Assembly (NCBI RefSeq): GCF_014650555.1
Contig: NZ_BMVE01000015.1
Span: forward strand, 62,001 to 126,000
Source of the DNA: Streptomyces goshikiensis
Lineage (GTDB): Bacteria > Actinomycetota > Actinomycetes > Streptomycetales > Streptomycetaceae
Length of the DNA stretch: 64,000 bases
Direction of reading: 5' to 3'
Positions 53,551-63,465 of the stretch are shown piece by piece. The translations under genes and the position numbers were made by a program. Within the stretch, counting starts at the first letter, position 1. Each line of letters starts with the position of its first letter. The notes under the pieces were generated by a model. That model saw only the letters and a list, made by a program, of their open reading frames with translations. It had not been told where the DNA came from and ran no database searches.

Positions 53551-54560
53551 GCGTCCGCGCCGCCTTCCGGACGTCCGAGCCGGGCGAGGAGCCCGGTGAG
53601 GACGTCAGGAGACAGAGTGATGCTGTCGATCCGCGGCAGGTTCTCCGCCAGCCGGGTCGCCGCCAGGGCGTGCAGCGTCCTCGGGCCGGCCTCGTCGTGC
53701 ACCCGCAGCCAGGCGGCCTGAGCCTCTGCGCGCGCCGCGCCCGTCTCGCGCGCCGCCTCGGCGTCCGCGCGGGCCAGGCGGACCTTGCGGGCCGCTTCGG
53801 TCTCGGTCCGGATGCCGTCCGCCGCCGCCTTCTCCTCGGCCTCGCGGCGGGCGTTGGTGCCGCGCTGGTCGATCAACTGCTCCTCGCGCCGGGCGAGTTC
53901 GATCTGGCTGGCCAGCTCGTTCTCGGCGATGGCGCGCTCGCGCTCGACGGCGACGGCCCGCCGTTCGTAGGTGGCCCGGTCCGCCTCCTGCTGGATCTGC
54001 TCGCGGGCCGGGGTGCGCAGGGCGCGCTCCACTTCGGCCTCGGGGCGGATCGCCACGACCCGTACGGCCACCACGTCTATGCCGGTGGCCGGGAGCCTGG
54101 GCTCGGCGGCGAGACCGGCGGTGACGCTCCCCCGTACGGATGCGACGCCGTCAACCAGGGCGACGGCCAGCGGGGTCCGGGCCAGTACGTCCAGCGTGTG
54201 CTGCTGCGCGGTCTCGGTGAGGAGAGTGGCGATCTGCTCCAAGGGGGCTCCGCGCCAGCTCCCGGTGTCCGGGTCTACGGAGAAGTCGAGCCGGGCCGCG
54301 GCTTCGGCCGGGTCGCTGATCCGGTAGGTGACGGAGGCCTGCACGGAGACGTCCTGGAAGTCGGACGTGCGCGCGTGGAACGCCATGGCCAGCTCCCGGT
54401 CTTCGACCGGTACTTCGGACAGTGCCGCCGAGAGCGACCGGTACCAGAAACTGAGCCCCGGCCCGTCGTGGACGAGCTGGCCGCGCTTGTGGTGGCGGAT
54501 GTGCGCGGTGGGCGCGGATCGCAGATGGCGCCAGCCGAAGCGCCGGGTGATGTCGGCCAT
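53547..54560 (-). CDS. SPFH/band-7 domain protein
   Basis: A 337-residue protein. The N-terminal half (HIRHHKRGQLVHDGPGLSFWYRSLSAALSEVPVEDREL) is an SPFH domain; residues about 190-290 form a long Ala/Glu/Arg coiled coil. Unlike most band-7 proteins there is no obvious membrane helix, only a basic start. First gene of the operon with the NAD-kinase-like protein, and divergent from the polyketide synthase. Confidence 0.85.
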   Translation of the reverse strand: MADITRRFGWRHLRSAPTAHIRHHKRGQLVHDGPGLSFWYRSLSAALSEVPVEDRELAMAFHARTSDFQDVSVQASVTYRISDPAEAAARLDFSVDPDTGSWRGAPLEQIATLLTETAQQHTLDVLARTPLAVALVDGVASVRGSVTAGLAAEPRLPATGIDVVAVRVVAIRPEAEVERALRTPAREQIQQEADRATYERRAVAVERERAIAENELASQIELARREEQLIDQRGTNARREAEEKAAADGIRTETEAARKVRLARADAEAARETGAARAEAQAAWLRVHDEAGPRTLHALAATRLAENLPRIDSITLSPDVLTGLLARLGRPEGGADA

Positions 54561-54575
54561 GGCGAACCCCCTTCA

Positions 54576-54594
54576 TTTCGTCAGCGCGACGATA
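54576..54594. promoter_or_regulatory. 19-bp palindromic operator, copy 1
   Basis: TTTCGTC-N5-GACGATA. With copy 2 at 54609-54627 it forms two operator-like palindromes 33 bp apart centre to centre. It lies 16 bases upstream of the SPFH start, over its probable promoter. Confidence 0.7.
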
Positions 54595-54608
54595 ACGAGA
54601 AGTGTTCA

Positions 54609-54627
54609 TATCGTCAAGAGGACGAAA
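54609..54627. promoter_or_regulatory. 19-bp palindromic operator, copy 2
   Basis: TATCGTC-N5-GACGAAA, a mirror image of copy 1. Same consensus T[T/A]TCGTC-N5-GACGA[T/A]A. Spacing of about three helical turns would place two dimers of one regulator on the same face of the DNA. Confidence 0.7.
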
Positions 54628-54807
54628 AGACGGCTGTCGGGGCTCTGCCCGGCAGATCCGGCTGTCGCGCGCTCCGGCCGCGCGCGGCGGCACGGCCTCA
54701 AGCCCCTCGCCGTCTGCCCGGCCTGCCGAGGAGCCGGGCCGCTGACGCAACCCTTCGGGCCGTGCGGACATCCTCAACCACGAGTCCACACAGGAGGTTT
54801 CGCACAG

Positions 54808-57800
54808 GTGAGTGTTCAGGTGGGTACAGACGCGGACATCGTCAGGCCACTCCCGGTGCTGCTGCGGGAGCATGCCCGGAGCATCGGGGAGCAGGTCGCC
54901 TTCGAGGACCGCCGTACCCGGCTGACCTACCGGGACCTGGAACGCAGAACTCGGCGCCTGGCGGGTCATCTCGCGGGGCTGAGCCCGGCGCGCGGGGAGC
55001 GGGTGGCGATCCTGCTCGGCAACCGCGTCGAGGCCGTCGAGAGCCTGCTGGCCGTCACCCGGGCGAGCGCGGTGGGCGTGCCGCTGGATCCCGGCGGCTC
55101 CGGGCCGGAGCTGGCCCACCTGCTGGACGACAGCGGAGCCCGTGTGATCGTCACCGATCCCGCCCGGCTGTCCCGGCTGCGCCCGCTCTTGGCGGCGCGC
55201 CCCGGGCTGACGGTGCTGGTGGTCGAGGAGGCCGAGGAGATCGAGGAGGTGGAGGAACCGCCGGGCGCCGACCCGGACGGGGAGCCGGACGGGCACCCGC
55301 AGCCGGGGAGCGCGGAAACCGTCCAGCTGCGCTACGAGGACCTGGTGGGCACGGAACCGCGCACGCCCGCCCCGGACGACCTCGGGCTGGACGAGGTGGC
55401 CTGGCTGCTCTACACCTCCGGCTCCTCCGGCACCCCCAAGGGCGTGCTGCTCACCCAGCGCAACCGCCTCGCGCCGGTGGCCGCCGGTCTCGTCGGCGTC
55501 CTCGGGATGTCCCGGCAGGACCGGCTGCTGTGGCCGCTGCCGCTGCACCACGCCATGAGCCACGTGGTCTGCGTGGTGGGGGTGGCCGCCACCGGGGCGA
55601 GCGCCATGATCCCGCCCCGCTTCACGGTGGCGGAGGTGCTCGCCCAACTGCGCCGTACGGACGCCCCGTACACCCTCCTCGGCGGGGTGCCGACCACGTA
55701 CTCCGCCCTGCTCGACGAGGTACGCGCCGAAGCGGCTCGCCACCCTGGCCAAGGCGACGGCGACATGGGCCCGGGCGCTGGCCCGGGTCTGGGCGCGCCG
55801 GCCCTGCACGGGTGCGTCAGCGGCGGCGCCTCGGCCGGGCCCGCGTTCCGCCGGTCGTTCGAGGAGGTCTGCGGCGTCCCCTACCTGGAGCACTACGGCA
55901 GCACTGAGGCGGGCCCGGTCACCATGGCCGCGCCGGGCGACACCACGGCGGCCGAGTCGTGCGGCCGGGTCCTGCCCGGCACCCGGGTCCGGGTCGGCGG
56001 CGGAGCGGATGGACAGGACGTGGGCGAGGGCGAGTTGTGGGTGAGCGGGCCCGGCGTGACGCCCGGGTACCACGGCAGCGCGCAGGCCACCGCCGAGGTG
56101 CTGCGCGACGGCTGGTTCCGCACCGGCGACCTGGCCCGGGTCGACGCCGGCGGGGAACTCGTGATCACAGGCCGGGCCAGTGATCTGATCATCCGCGGCG
56201 GGGCGAACATCCACCCCTCGGAAGTGGAGGCGGTGCTGCGGCACCTGCCCGGGGTGGCGGACGCCGCCGTGGCCGGCCGCCCGCACCCCGCCTTCGGCGA
56301 AGTACCGGTCGGCTATCTGGTCCCCGAGCGCGGCCGGGTACTCGACCGCGCCGCCCTCCTCGCCGCCTGCCGCCGGGAACTCTCCCTCTTCAAGGTGCCC
56401 GCCGCCCTGTACGAGGTGGAGGGCATCCCCCGTACCGCCTCCGGAAAGGTACGGCGGCACGCGCTCGCCGACCTGCCCGGACGGCTGCTGGACGGCACGG
56501 CGCCGGCCGCGGAAGCGGGGGCGGACGTACTGGCCCTGGTACGGCGCGCCGTGGCGGACGTACTGGGCTGCGCGCCCGGGGAAGTGGAGTCCGGGACCGC
56601 GCTGCGGGACCTGGGCATGGACTCGCTGACGGCTACGGTGCTGCGCGAGCGGCTGTCCGCGGCGACCGGCCTCCCGCTCTCCGAGGCCGTCGCCTTCGAC
56701 TTCCCGACGGTCGCCGCGCTCGCCGCCCACCTCGGCACGCTGGGCGCCGCCGGGCCGGCGCCACTGGAACCTGGCCCGGACCCGGCCAAGGCCCGCTCCG
56801 ACGGCGACGATGGCCACCATGACGATGACCCGGTGGTCATCGTCGGGATGGCCTGCCGTTACCCCGGCGGGGTGAGCACCCCGGAGGAGCTGTGGCGGCT
56901 GGTGGCCGACGGCACGGACGCCATCGGCCCGTTCCCCGCCGACCGGGGGTGGGACACCGAAGGGCTCTACGACCCCGACCCCGGCCGCCCCGGCCGGACG
57001 TACGTGCGCGAGGGCGGCTTCCTCCGGGGCGCGGACCGCTTCGATCCGGGCTTCTTCGGCATCTCACCCCGCGAGGCGCTGGCGATGGACCCGCAGCACC
57101 GGCTGCTGCTGGAAGTGGCCTGGGAGGCCTTCGAACGGGCCGGAGTCGACCCCCGGGCCCTGCGCGGCTCGACGACCGGGGTGTACGCCGGGCTGATGTA
57201 CAGCGACTACGCCGCCCGCTTCGCGGTGACACCCGCGCAGGTGGAGGGCTACCTCGGCATCGGCAACGCCGGCAGCGTCGCCTCCGGCCGCATCGCGTAC
57301 ACCTTCGGCCTGGAGGGGCCGGCGATCACCGTGGACACGGCCTGCTCCTCGTCCCTGGTGGCCCTGCACCTCGCGGCCCAGGCGCTGCGCCGCGGCGAGT
57401 GCGCCCTCGCGCTGGCCGGCGGGGTCACGGTGATGTCCTCGCCCGCGTCGTTCGTGGAGTTCAGCCGGCAGCGGGCGCTGTCGCCGGACGGCCGCTGCAA
57501 GGCGTTCGGGGCGGGCGCCGACGGCACGGGCTGGGCCGAGGGCGCCGGGATGCTGCTGCTGAGCCGGCTGTCGCACGCGCGCCGTACGGGACTTGAGGTC
57601 CTGGCCGTGGTTCGCGGCTCGGCGGTGAACCAGGACGGCGCGAGCAACGGGCTGACCGCCCCGCACGGCCCGGCGCAGCAGCGGGTGATCCGCCAGGCCC
57701 TGGCCGACGCCGGGCTGGCGCCCGCCGACGTCGACGCGGTCGAGGCGCACGGCACCGGCACCCGGCTCGGGGACGTCATCGAGGCGGAGGCGTTCCTGGC

Positions 57801-60800
57801 CGTCTACGGGCGGGAGTCGCGGCAACGCCCGCTCTGGCTGGGCTCGGTCAAGTCGAACATCGGCCACACGCAGGCCGCCTCCGGGGTGGCCGGCGTGATC
57901 AAGACGGTGCAGGCGATGGCGCACGGCGTGCTCCCGCGCACACTGCACGCGGACGAGCCGAATCCGGCCGTGGACTGGCCGTCCGGGCAGGTGGCGCTGC
58001 TGACCCGGCCGGAGCCGTGGCCCGAGGCGGACCGCCCGCGCCGGGCCGGGGTCTCCTCGTTCGGCATCAGCGGCACCAACGCGCACGTGGTCCTGGAAGA
58101 ACCCCCGCCCCAGGACCGCGCCCAGGCCCCCGGCCCCACACCTCCGGCAACCCCGGTCCCGGTGCCGTTCGTCCTGTCGGCCCGGACCCGGGCCGGACTC
58201 CGGGACCAGGCCCGGCGGCTGTACGAGCACGTGTCCGCCGCCCCGGACGTGGAGCCGGTCGACATCGGCTACTCCCTCGCCACCACCCGCTCGGCCTTCG
58301 AACACCGGGCCGTGGCCGTGGCCCGGGACCGCGCGGAACTGCTCGCTTCGCTGCGGGCACTGGCCGGCGGCGGAGGGCGCCGACCGGGCACACACACCGG
58401 CGCGGCCCGCCGGCCCGGCCCCCTGGCCTTCCTCTTCACCGGGCAGGGGAGTCAGCGCCTCGGGATGGGGGCGCAGTTGTACGGACAGCGGTCGCTGCAT
58501 CCCGCCTTCGCCCGTTCCTTCGACGAGTCCTGCGCACTGTTCGACCCACTGCTGCCGAGGCCCTTGCGGGACGTGGTGTTCGCCCACGAGGACAGCGAGG
58601 CCGGCGCCCTCCTGTGGACGACCCGGTTCGCGCAACCGGCGCTCTTCGCCCTGGAAACGGCCCTGTTCCGGCTGCTGGAGTCCTGGGATGTGCGCCCCGA
58701 TCTGGTGGCCGGGCACTCGATCGGAGAGGTGGCCGCGGCCCATGCCGCCGGAGTGCTGTCCCTCGCGGACGCATGCACCCTGGTGGCGGCCCGGGGGCGG
58801 CTGATGGACGCGCTGCCGGGCGGCGCGATGGCTGCCGTGGCGGCCGGTGAGGACGAGGTCGCCGCCCATCTGGCGCAGGCGCGAGGGGCAGTGGAGATCG
58901 CCGCCGTCAACGGGCCCGCCGCGGTGGTCGTCTCCGGTGACGAAGCCGCGGTGCGCGAGACCGTCGCGTACTTCCGCGATCGGGGCCGGGCCACGGCGCC
59001 GTTGCGCGTGAGCCACGCCTTCCACTCGGTTCACATGGAGCCCATGCTGGCCGAGTTCGCCGAGGTGGTGAGGGGCCTGTCCTTCACCGACCCCGCGATT
59101 GCGCTGGTCACCGCCGTGGCGGGGCGTGCGGCCACCGATGAGGAGCTGCGCGCCCCGGAGTTCTGGGTGGACCACGTGCGCCGACCGGTCCGGTTCGCCG
59201 ACTCGCTGGCCCACCTCCGCGCGCGGGGGGCGGCCCACTTCGTGGAAGTGGGCCCGGACGGCGTACTCACCGGCCTGGCGCGCACCTGCCTCACCACACC
59301 GGAGCCGCTGCCTGCGACGGCCCCGGCACCCCGGACGACCCCGCCCCCGGCGCCGCCCGCAACCGCCGACGCACCCGAGGCCGGCGCGCCTGCCGCCGAC
59401 GCGCCCGCGCCGCTGATCCTCCCGACGCTGCGCGGCGCGCGGCCGGAGGCGGGCGCGTTGCTCGACACCGTGGCCGCGCTGCACGCGCACGGCGTCCCGG
59501 TCGACTGGCGAGCCGTCTTCACCGGGCGCGGCGCGCGCCGCACCGCGCTGCCCACGTACGCCTTCCAGCGCCGCCGGTACTGGCTGGACGCCGACCCGCC
59601 GCAGCAGCCCGCGCTCGTACCCGTACCCGCATCTGCGTCCGGGCCCGCGCCGGCCGGTCCGCCCCACTCGTTCCTGCGCTCCCGGACGGTCACGGCCGAC
59701 GACGACGGCCTGTTGCTCGGCGGCCTCCTCTCGCCGCGCGACCATCCCTGGCTGGCCGACCACACCGTCGCGGGGGACGTCCTGCTGCCCGGGACCGCGT
59801 TCGTGGAGATGGCCCTGTACGCGGGCGAGCAGGCGGGGACGCCGGTCGTCGACGAACTCACCCTGACCGCACCCCTGCCGCTGCCCCCGGACGGGAGCGT
59901 CGAGCTCCAGATGAAGGTGGCGGGAGCGGACGGCGTGGGCCGGCGTGCCCTCACCGTCCACGCCCGCCTCCACGACGCCGAGGCGGCTCCCGGCCCCTGG
60001 CGCCGGCACGCCACGGCGACCCTCGTAGCGGCAGGAGACCAACCGGCCCAGGAGCCGTCCGTCACCCCGGCGGCGGACCACCCCTGGCCCCCGCCGGGCG
60101 CGGTCCCGCTCGACCTCGACGGGCCCCCGGAGGCGCGGCCGCCGGGCGGCGCGTACGCACGCCTGGCCCGCGCCGGACTCCACTACGGGCCCGCCTTCCG
60201 GGGGCTGCGCGCCGCCTGGCGCCTCGGTGACGAGGTGTACGCCGAGGTGACCCTCCCCGAGGCCGCCGAGGCCCCCGCGCCGGGGGAGGGTGCGGCGGGC
60301 TTCGCCCTGCACCCGGCGCTGTTCGACGCGGCGCTGCACACGGTGGCGCTCGCCGGGCTCCCGCCGGCACAGGACCAGCCGCCGGGAGAGGACAAGGCTC
60401 CGCCCGAGGACGCACTGGACGGGGGAGCCGCGGCCCTGCCGTTCTCCTTCGCCGGGGTACGTCTGTACTCCTGCGGTGCGCGGCGGCTGCGGGTACGCAT
60501 GACGCCGGCCGCCGCGGCCGGGCGCGGCGAGACGGCGGACGCGCAGCCCGGCCGAGCGGTTTCCGGCACCGAGGGTGGGATCGGCCTGGAACTGGCCGAC
60601 GAGACGGGCGCGCCCGTGGCCACGATCCGCCGGCTGTTCCTGCGCCCCTTGCCGCGTACCGGCTCCGGCGCGGTGCGAACCCCCGCCGCCTCGCTCTTCC
60701 GGGTGGACTGGACGCGTTCGCCGCAGCCGCTCGCGGCCTCTCCGGTGCCGACGTGGGGCGTGCTGGCCGGAGCCGACGCCGGGCCACAGGATGTCCTGGC

Positions 60801-63258
60801 GCCCGCGAGCCAGGACATCCCGGTGTACACCGACCTCGCGGCGGCGGCCGCCGCCGCACCGGAGGTCGTCGTCGCCCCCTGCCCGGGGCTCCCGGCGGCC
60901 GACGGCGACGTGGAGCCGGCCGGGCAGGTGCACCGGACGGCGCGATGGGCCCTCGCCCTGGTGCAGGCGTGGCTCGCGGAGCCCCGGCTGGCCGGCTCAC
61001 GCCTCGTCGTCGTCACCACCCACGCCGTCGACTCCGGCACCGCCGACTCCGGCACCGCCGACACCGGTGCCGGTATCAGCACCGCCCAGGCGGCCGTGTG
61101 GGGACTGATCCGCTCGGCGCAGCGCGAGAACCCGGGCCGCTTCGCCCTGATCGACCTGGACGGCGGCCCCGATTCCGCGGCCGCGCTGCCCGCGCTCCTG
61201 TCGGGCGCGCGACCCGAGACGGCGGTACGGCGGGGAGTGGCTCACGTACCGGAAATCGTCCGCGTACCCGGGCCCGCGGCGAACGCGCCGCTTCCCGTAC
61301 GCCGGCTCGACCCGGAGGGCACCGTCCTGGTCACTGGTGCGACCGGCTCGCTGGGCATGATGGCGGCCCGCCACCTCGTCACCGCGTACGGCGTCCGCCA
61401 TCTGCTGCTCGCCGCCCGACGCGGCTCCGATGCGCCCGGGATGACCGAACTGTGCTCCGAACTGGCGGACTTGGGCGCCCGGGTCACGGTGCGGGCGTGC
61501 GACGTCGCCGACCGGCGGGCACTCGCCGCCCTGCTCGGCGAGGTACCGGCGGAGCACCCGCTGACCGGCGTGGTGCACACCGCGGGGGTTCTCGACGACG
61601 GCATCGTCGCCGCGCTCGACGATGCACGGCTCGACCGTGTGCTGCGCCCCAAGGCGGACGCCGCCCTCGCCCTGCACGAGCTGACCGCGGACCGTGAACT
61701 TGCGCTGTTCGTCCTCTTCTCCTCGGTGGCCGGGGTGTTCGGCTCCGCCGGTCAGGCGGGCTACGCGGCTGCCAACTGCGTCCTGGACGCCCTGGCCCGA
61801 GAGCGCCGACGGCTCGCCCTGCCGGGCACATCGATCGCCTGGGGGCCTTGGCGGCAGAGCGGCGGCATGATGGCGCACCTCACGGAGCTGGACCTGCGGC
61901 GGATGGCCCGCGCCGGATTCGCCCCGCTCACACCGGACGAGGGCCTCGCGCTGTTCGACGCGGCTGTCCGTGGCGCCGACCCGGCCCCGGTGGCGGCCCG
62001 CCTCGATCCGTCCCTCGCGCCGGGCGGGTCCTCCCGTAGGGCCGTCACCCCACCGGCCGGGACCGGACCGGCCGCCGCGAGCGGGCCGTCCGGTGCGCCG
62101 GCCGCGGACCCGCTCGTCCGGCGGCTTGCCGCCGCGACCCCGGGCGAGCGCGGCGCCCTGCTGCTCGCCGAGGTGGGCGCGCTGGCTGCCGAGGTCCTCG
62201 GCCACACCGAGCACGACGAGACGATCGACCCGGACGACCTGCTGGCGGACTGGGGACTCGACTCCCTGGCCGCGGTCGAGCTGCGCAACCGCCTCGCGAC
62301 CGCGACGGACACCGTGCTCCCGCCCACCCTGTTGTTCGACTTCCCGACCCCGCGCGCGGTCGCCACTCACCTGGCGCAGCAGTACGTACCCCACCCGACG
62401 CACCCGGCCCCGGTCGCCGCCGCGTCGGCGGCCGCCGAAGAACTGCCCGATTCACTGGCCGGCCTCTTCCGTACCGCCTGTGAGCGAGGGCGGACCATGG
62501 AGGCGATGGGGCTGCTCACCATCACCGCGCGCCTGCGCCCGGTCTTCGACCGCGCCGAAGCGCCGGGCGCGGTGCCGGCGGCCGTCCCGCTCGCCTCCGG
62601 CGGAACGGGACCGCACCTGCTCTGTTTCCCGGCGCTCAGCGCGCTCTCCGGACCGCAGGAGTACGCCCGCCTCGCCCGGGGACTGGCCGGCCTGCGGCCG
62701 GTCACGGCCCTGCCGCATCCCGGGTTCCAGCGCGCGGAACGGCTTCCGGCCACTCTGGACGCCTTCGTCACCGCCCAGGCAGCCGCCGTCCTCGCAGCCG
62801 CGGACGGTGAACCGTTCGCCCTCCTCGGGCGCTCGGCGGGCGGGTGGGCGGCCCAGGCCGTGGCACAGCGGCTGGCGGACGAGGACGCCGCCCCGGTCGC
62901 CGTCGTCCTCCTGGACACCTATCCCGCCGCCCGCGCAGACCGCGACGAAGCCCTCGCCCCGATGACGGCCGACATGCTGCGCCAAGCGGCCCGGTTCGCC
63001 TCCCACGACCCCGACCGGCTGACCGCCATGGCCGGCTACTTCTCCCTGTACTCCGGCTGGCGGCCCGAACGGCCGGCGGCCCCGACCCTCTTCGTCCGGG
63101 CCGGGGAACCGCTGCCCGGCACCGCACCGGCCCCCGCCTGGCCCCTTCCCCACACCGAAATCACCGTCCCAGGCGACCACTTCACCCTTCTGGAGGGACA
63201 CGCCCGCTCCACCGCCCGCACCGTCCACGACTGGCTGGCCGAACTGCCCCACCAGTGA
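54808..63258 (+). CDS. One-module type I polyketide synthase, AL-ACP-KS-AT-DH-KR-ACP-TE
   Basis: A 2816-residue megasynthase. Acyl-ligase loading domain 1 to about 560 (YTSGSSGTPKG about 200, RTASGKVRR about 545), ACP1 Ser605 in GMDSL, KS from 673 with Cys846 in DTACSSS, AT with Ser1304 in GHSIGE and HAFH at 1403 (malonyl-CoA type), DH His1652 in DHTVAGDVLLPG, KR from about 2170 with LDD (B-type) in HTAGVLDDG, ACP2 Ser2486 in GLDSL, and TE Ser2676 in GRSAGG with His2791. All active sites look intact. Predicted: a carboxylic acid is activated, extended once, reduced to an alpha,beta-unsaturated thioester and released. GTG 54808 follows AGGAGG. Confidence 0.93.
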   Translation: MSVQVGTDADIVRPLPVLLREHARSIGEQVAFEDRRTRLTYRDLERRTRRLAGHLAGLSPARGERVAILLGNRVEAVESLLAVTRASAVGVPLDPGGSGPELAHLLDDSGARVIVTDPARLSRLRPLLAARPGLTVLVVEEAEEIEEVEEPPGADPDGEPDGHPQPGSAETVQLRYEDLVGTEPRTPAPDDLGLDEVAWLLYTSGSSGTPKGVLLTQRNRLAPVAAGLVGVLGMSRQDRLLWPLPLHHAMSHVVCVVGVAATGASAMIPPRFTVAEVLAQLRRTDAPYTLLGGVPTTYSALLDEVRAEAARHPGQGDGDMGPGAGPGLGAPALHGCVSGGASAGPAFRRSFEEVCGVPYLEHYGSTEAGPVTMAAPGDTTAAESCGRVLPGTRVRVGGGADGQDVGEGELWVSGPGVTPGYHGSAQATAEVLRDGWFRTGDLARVDAGGELVITGRASDLIIRGGANIHPSEVEAVLRHLPGVADAAVAGRPHPAFGEVPVGYLVPERGRVLDRAALLAACRRELSLFKVPAALYEVEGIPRTASGKVRRHALADLPGRLLDGTAPAAEAGADVLALVRRAVADVLGCAPGEVESGTALRDLGMDSLTATVLRERLSAATGLPLSEAVAFDFPTVAALAAHLGTLGAAGPAPLEPGPDPAKARSDGDDGHHDDDPVVIVGMACRYPGGVSTPEELWRLVADGTDAIGPFPADRGWDTEGLYDPDPGRPGRTYVREGGFLRGADRFDPGFFGISPREALAMDPQHRLLLEVAWEAFERAGVDPRALRGSTTGVYAGLMYSDYAARFAVTPAQVEGYLGIGNAGSVASGRIAYTFGLEGPAITVDTACSSSLVALHLAAQALRRGECALALAGGVTVMSSPASFVEFSRQRALSPDGRCKAFGAGADGTGWAEGAGMLLLSRLSHARRTGLEVLAVVRGSAVNQDGASNGLTAPHGPAQQRVIRQALADAGLAPADVDAVEAHGTGTRLGDVIEAEAFLAVYGRESRQRPLWLGSVKSNIGHTQAASGVAGVIKTVQAMAHGVLPRTLHADEPNPAVDWPSGQVALLTRPEPWPEADRPRRAGVSSFGISGTNAHVVLEEPPPQDRAQAPGPTPPATPVPVPFVLSARTRAGLRDQARRLYEHVSAAPDVEPVDIGYSLATTRSAFEHRAVAVARDRAELLASLRALAGGGGRRPGTHTGAARRPGPLAFLFTGQGSQRLGMGAQLYGQRSLHPAFARSFDESCALFDPLLPRPLRDVVFAHEDSEAGALLWTTRFAQPALFALETALFRLLESWDVRPDLVAGHSIGEVAAAHAAGVLSLADACTLVAARGRLMDALPGGAMAAVAAGEDEVAAHLAQARGAVEIAAVNGPAAVVVSGDEAAVRETVAYFRDRGRATAPLRVSHAFHSVHMEPMLAEFAEVVRGLSFTDPAIALVTAVAGRAATDEELRAPEFWVDHVRRPVRFADSLAHLRARGAAHFVEVGPDGVLTGLARTCLTTPEPLPATAPAPRTTPPPAPPATADAPEAGAPAADAPAPLILPTLRGARPEAGALLDTVAALHAHGVPVDWRAVFTGRGARRTALPTYAFQRRRYWLDADPPQQPALVPVPASASGPAPAGPPHSFLRSRTVTADDDGLLLGGLLSPRDHPWLADHTVAGDVLLPGTAFVEMALYAGEQAGTPVVDELTLTAPLPLPPDGSVELQMKVAGADGVGRRALTVHARLHDAEAAPGPWRRHATATLVAAGDQPAQEPSVTPAADHPWPPPGAVPLDLDGPPEARPPGGAYARLARAGLHYGPAFRGLRAAWRLGDEVYAEVTLPEAAEAPAPGEGAAGFALHPALFDAALHTVALAGLPPAQDQPPGEDKAPPEDALDGGAAALPFSFAGVRLYSCGARRLRVRMTPAAAAGRGETADAQPGRAVSGTEGGIGLELADETGAPVATIRRLFLRPLPRTGSGAVRTPAASLFRVDWTRSPQPLAASPVPTWGVLAGADAGPQDVLAPASQDIPVYTDLAAAAAAAPEVVVAPCPGLPAADGDVEPAGQVHRTARWALALVQAWLAEPRLAGSRLVVVTTHAVDSGTADSGTADTGAGISTAQAAVWGLIRSAQRENPGRFALIDLDGGPDSAAALPALLSGARPETAVRRGVAHVPEIVRVPGPAANAPLPVRRLDPEGTVLVTGATGSLGMMAARHLVTAYGVRHLLLAARRGSDAPGMTELCSELADLGARVTVRACDVADRRALAALLGEVPAEHPLTGVVHTAGVLDDGIVAALDDARLDRVLRPKADAALALHELTADRELALFVLFSSVAGVFGSAGQAGYAAANCVLDALARERRRLALPGTSIAWGPWRQSGGMMAHLTELDLRRMARAGFAPLTPDEGLALFDAAVRGADPAPVAARLDPSLAPGGSSRRAVTPPAGTGPAAASGPSGAPAADPLVRRLAAATPGERGALLLAEVGALAAEVLGHTEHDETIDPDDLLADWGLDSLAAVELRNRLATATDTVLPPTLLFDFPTPRAVATHLAQQYVPHPTHPAPVAAASAAAEELPDSLAGLFRTACERGRTMEAMGLLTITARLRPVFDRAEAPGAVPAAVPLASGGTGPHLLCFPALSALSGPQEYARLARGLAGLRPVTALPHPGFQRAERLPATLDAFVTAQAAAVLAAADGEPFALLGRSAGGWAAQAVAQRLADEDAAPVAVVLLDTYPAARADRDEALAPMTADMLRQAARFASHDPDRLTAMAGYFSLYSGWRPERPAAPTLFVRAGEPLPGTAPAPAWPLPHTEITVPGDHFTLLEGHARSTARTVHDWLAELPHQ

Positions 63259-63465
63259 CCTCGCCCTGACCACCCACGCCCCCGGCCCGCTCGGAACCTC
63301 CGCCCGAGCGGCTCCCGGACTCCTCTCGGAGTCGTACGACCGTGCGCGCCCACCGGCACGGTGTCGAACGTGTTCGGGCGTCGGATCTGCCGAGTCCGGG
63401 GAACTTCACCGCCCGGGGGAGAGGAAACGATCGTCCCCGGCACGGGGCGCCCTACCGTGGAGTGG

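Noticed and set aside
57064..60933. 1289-codon reverse frame inside the PKS
   Set aside because: Mirror of high-GC coding; the PKS has all active-site motifs in the forward frame.
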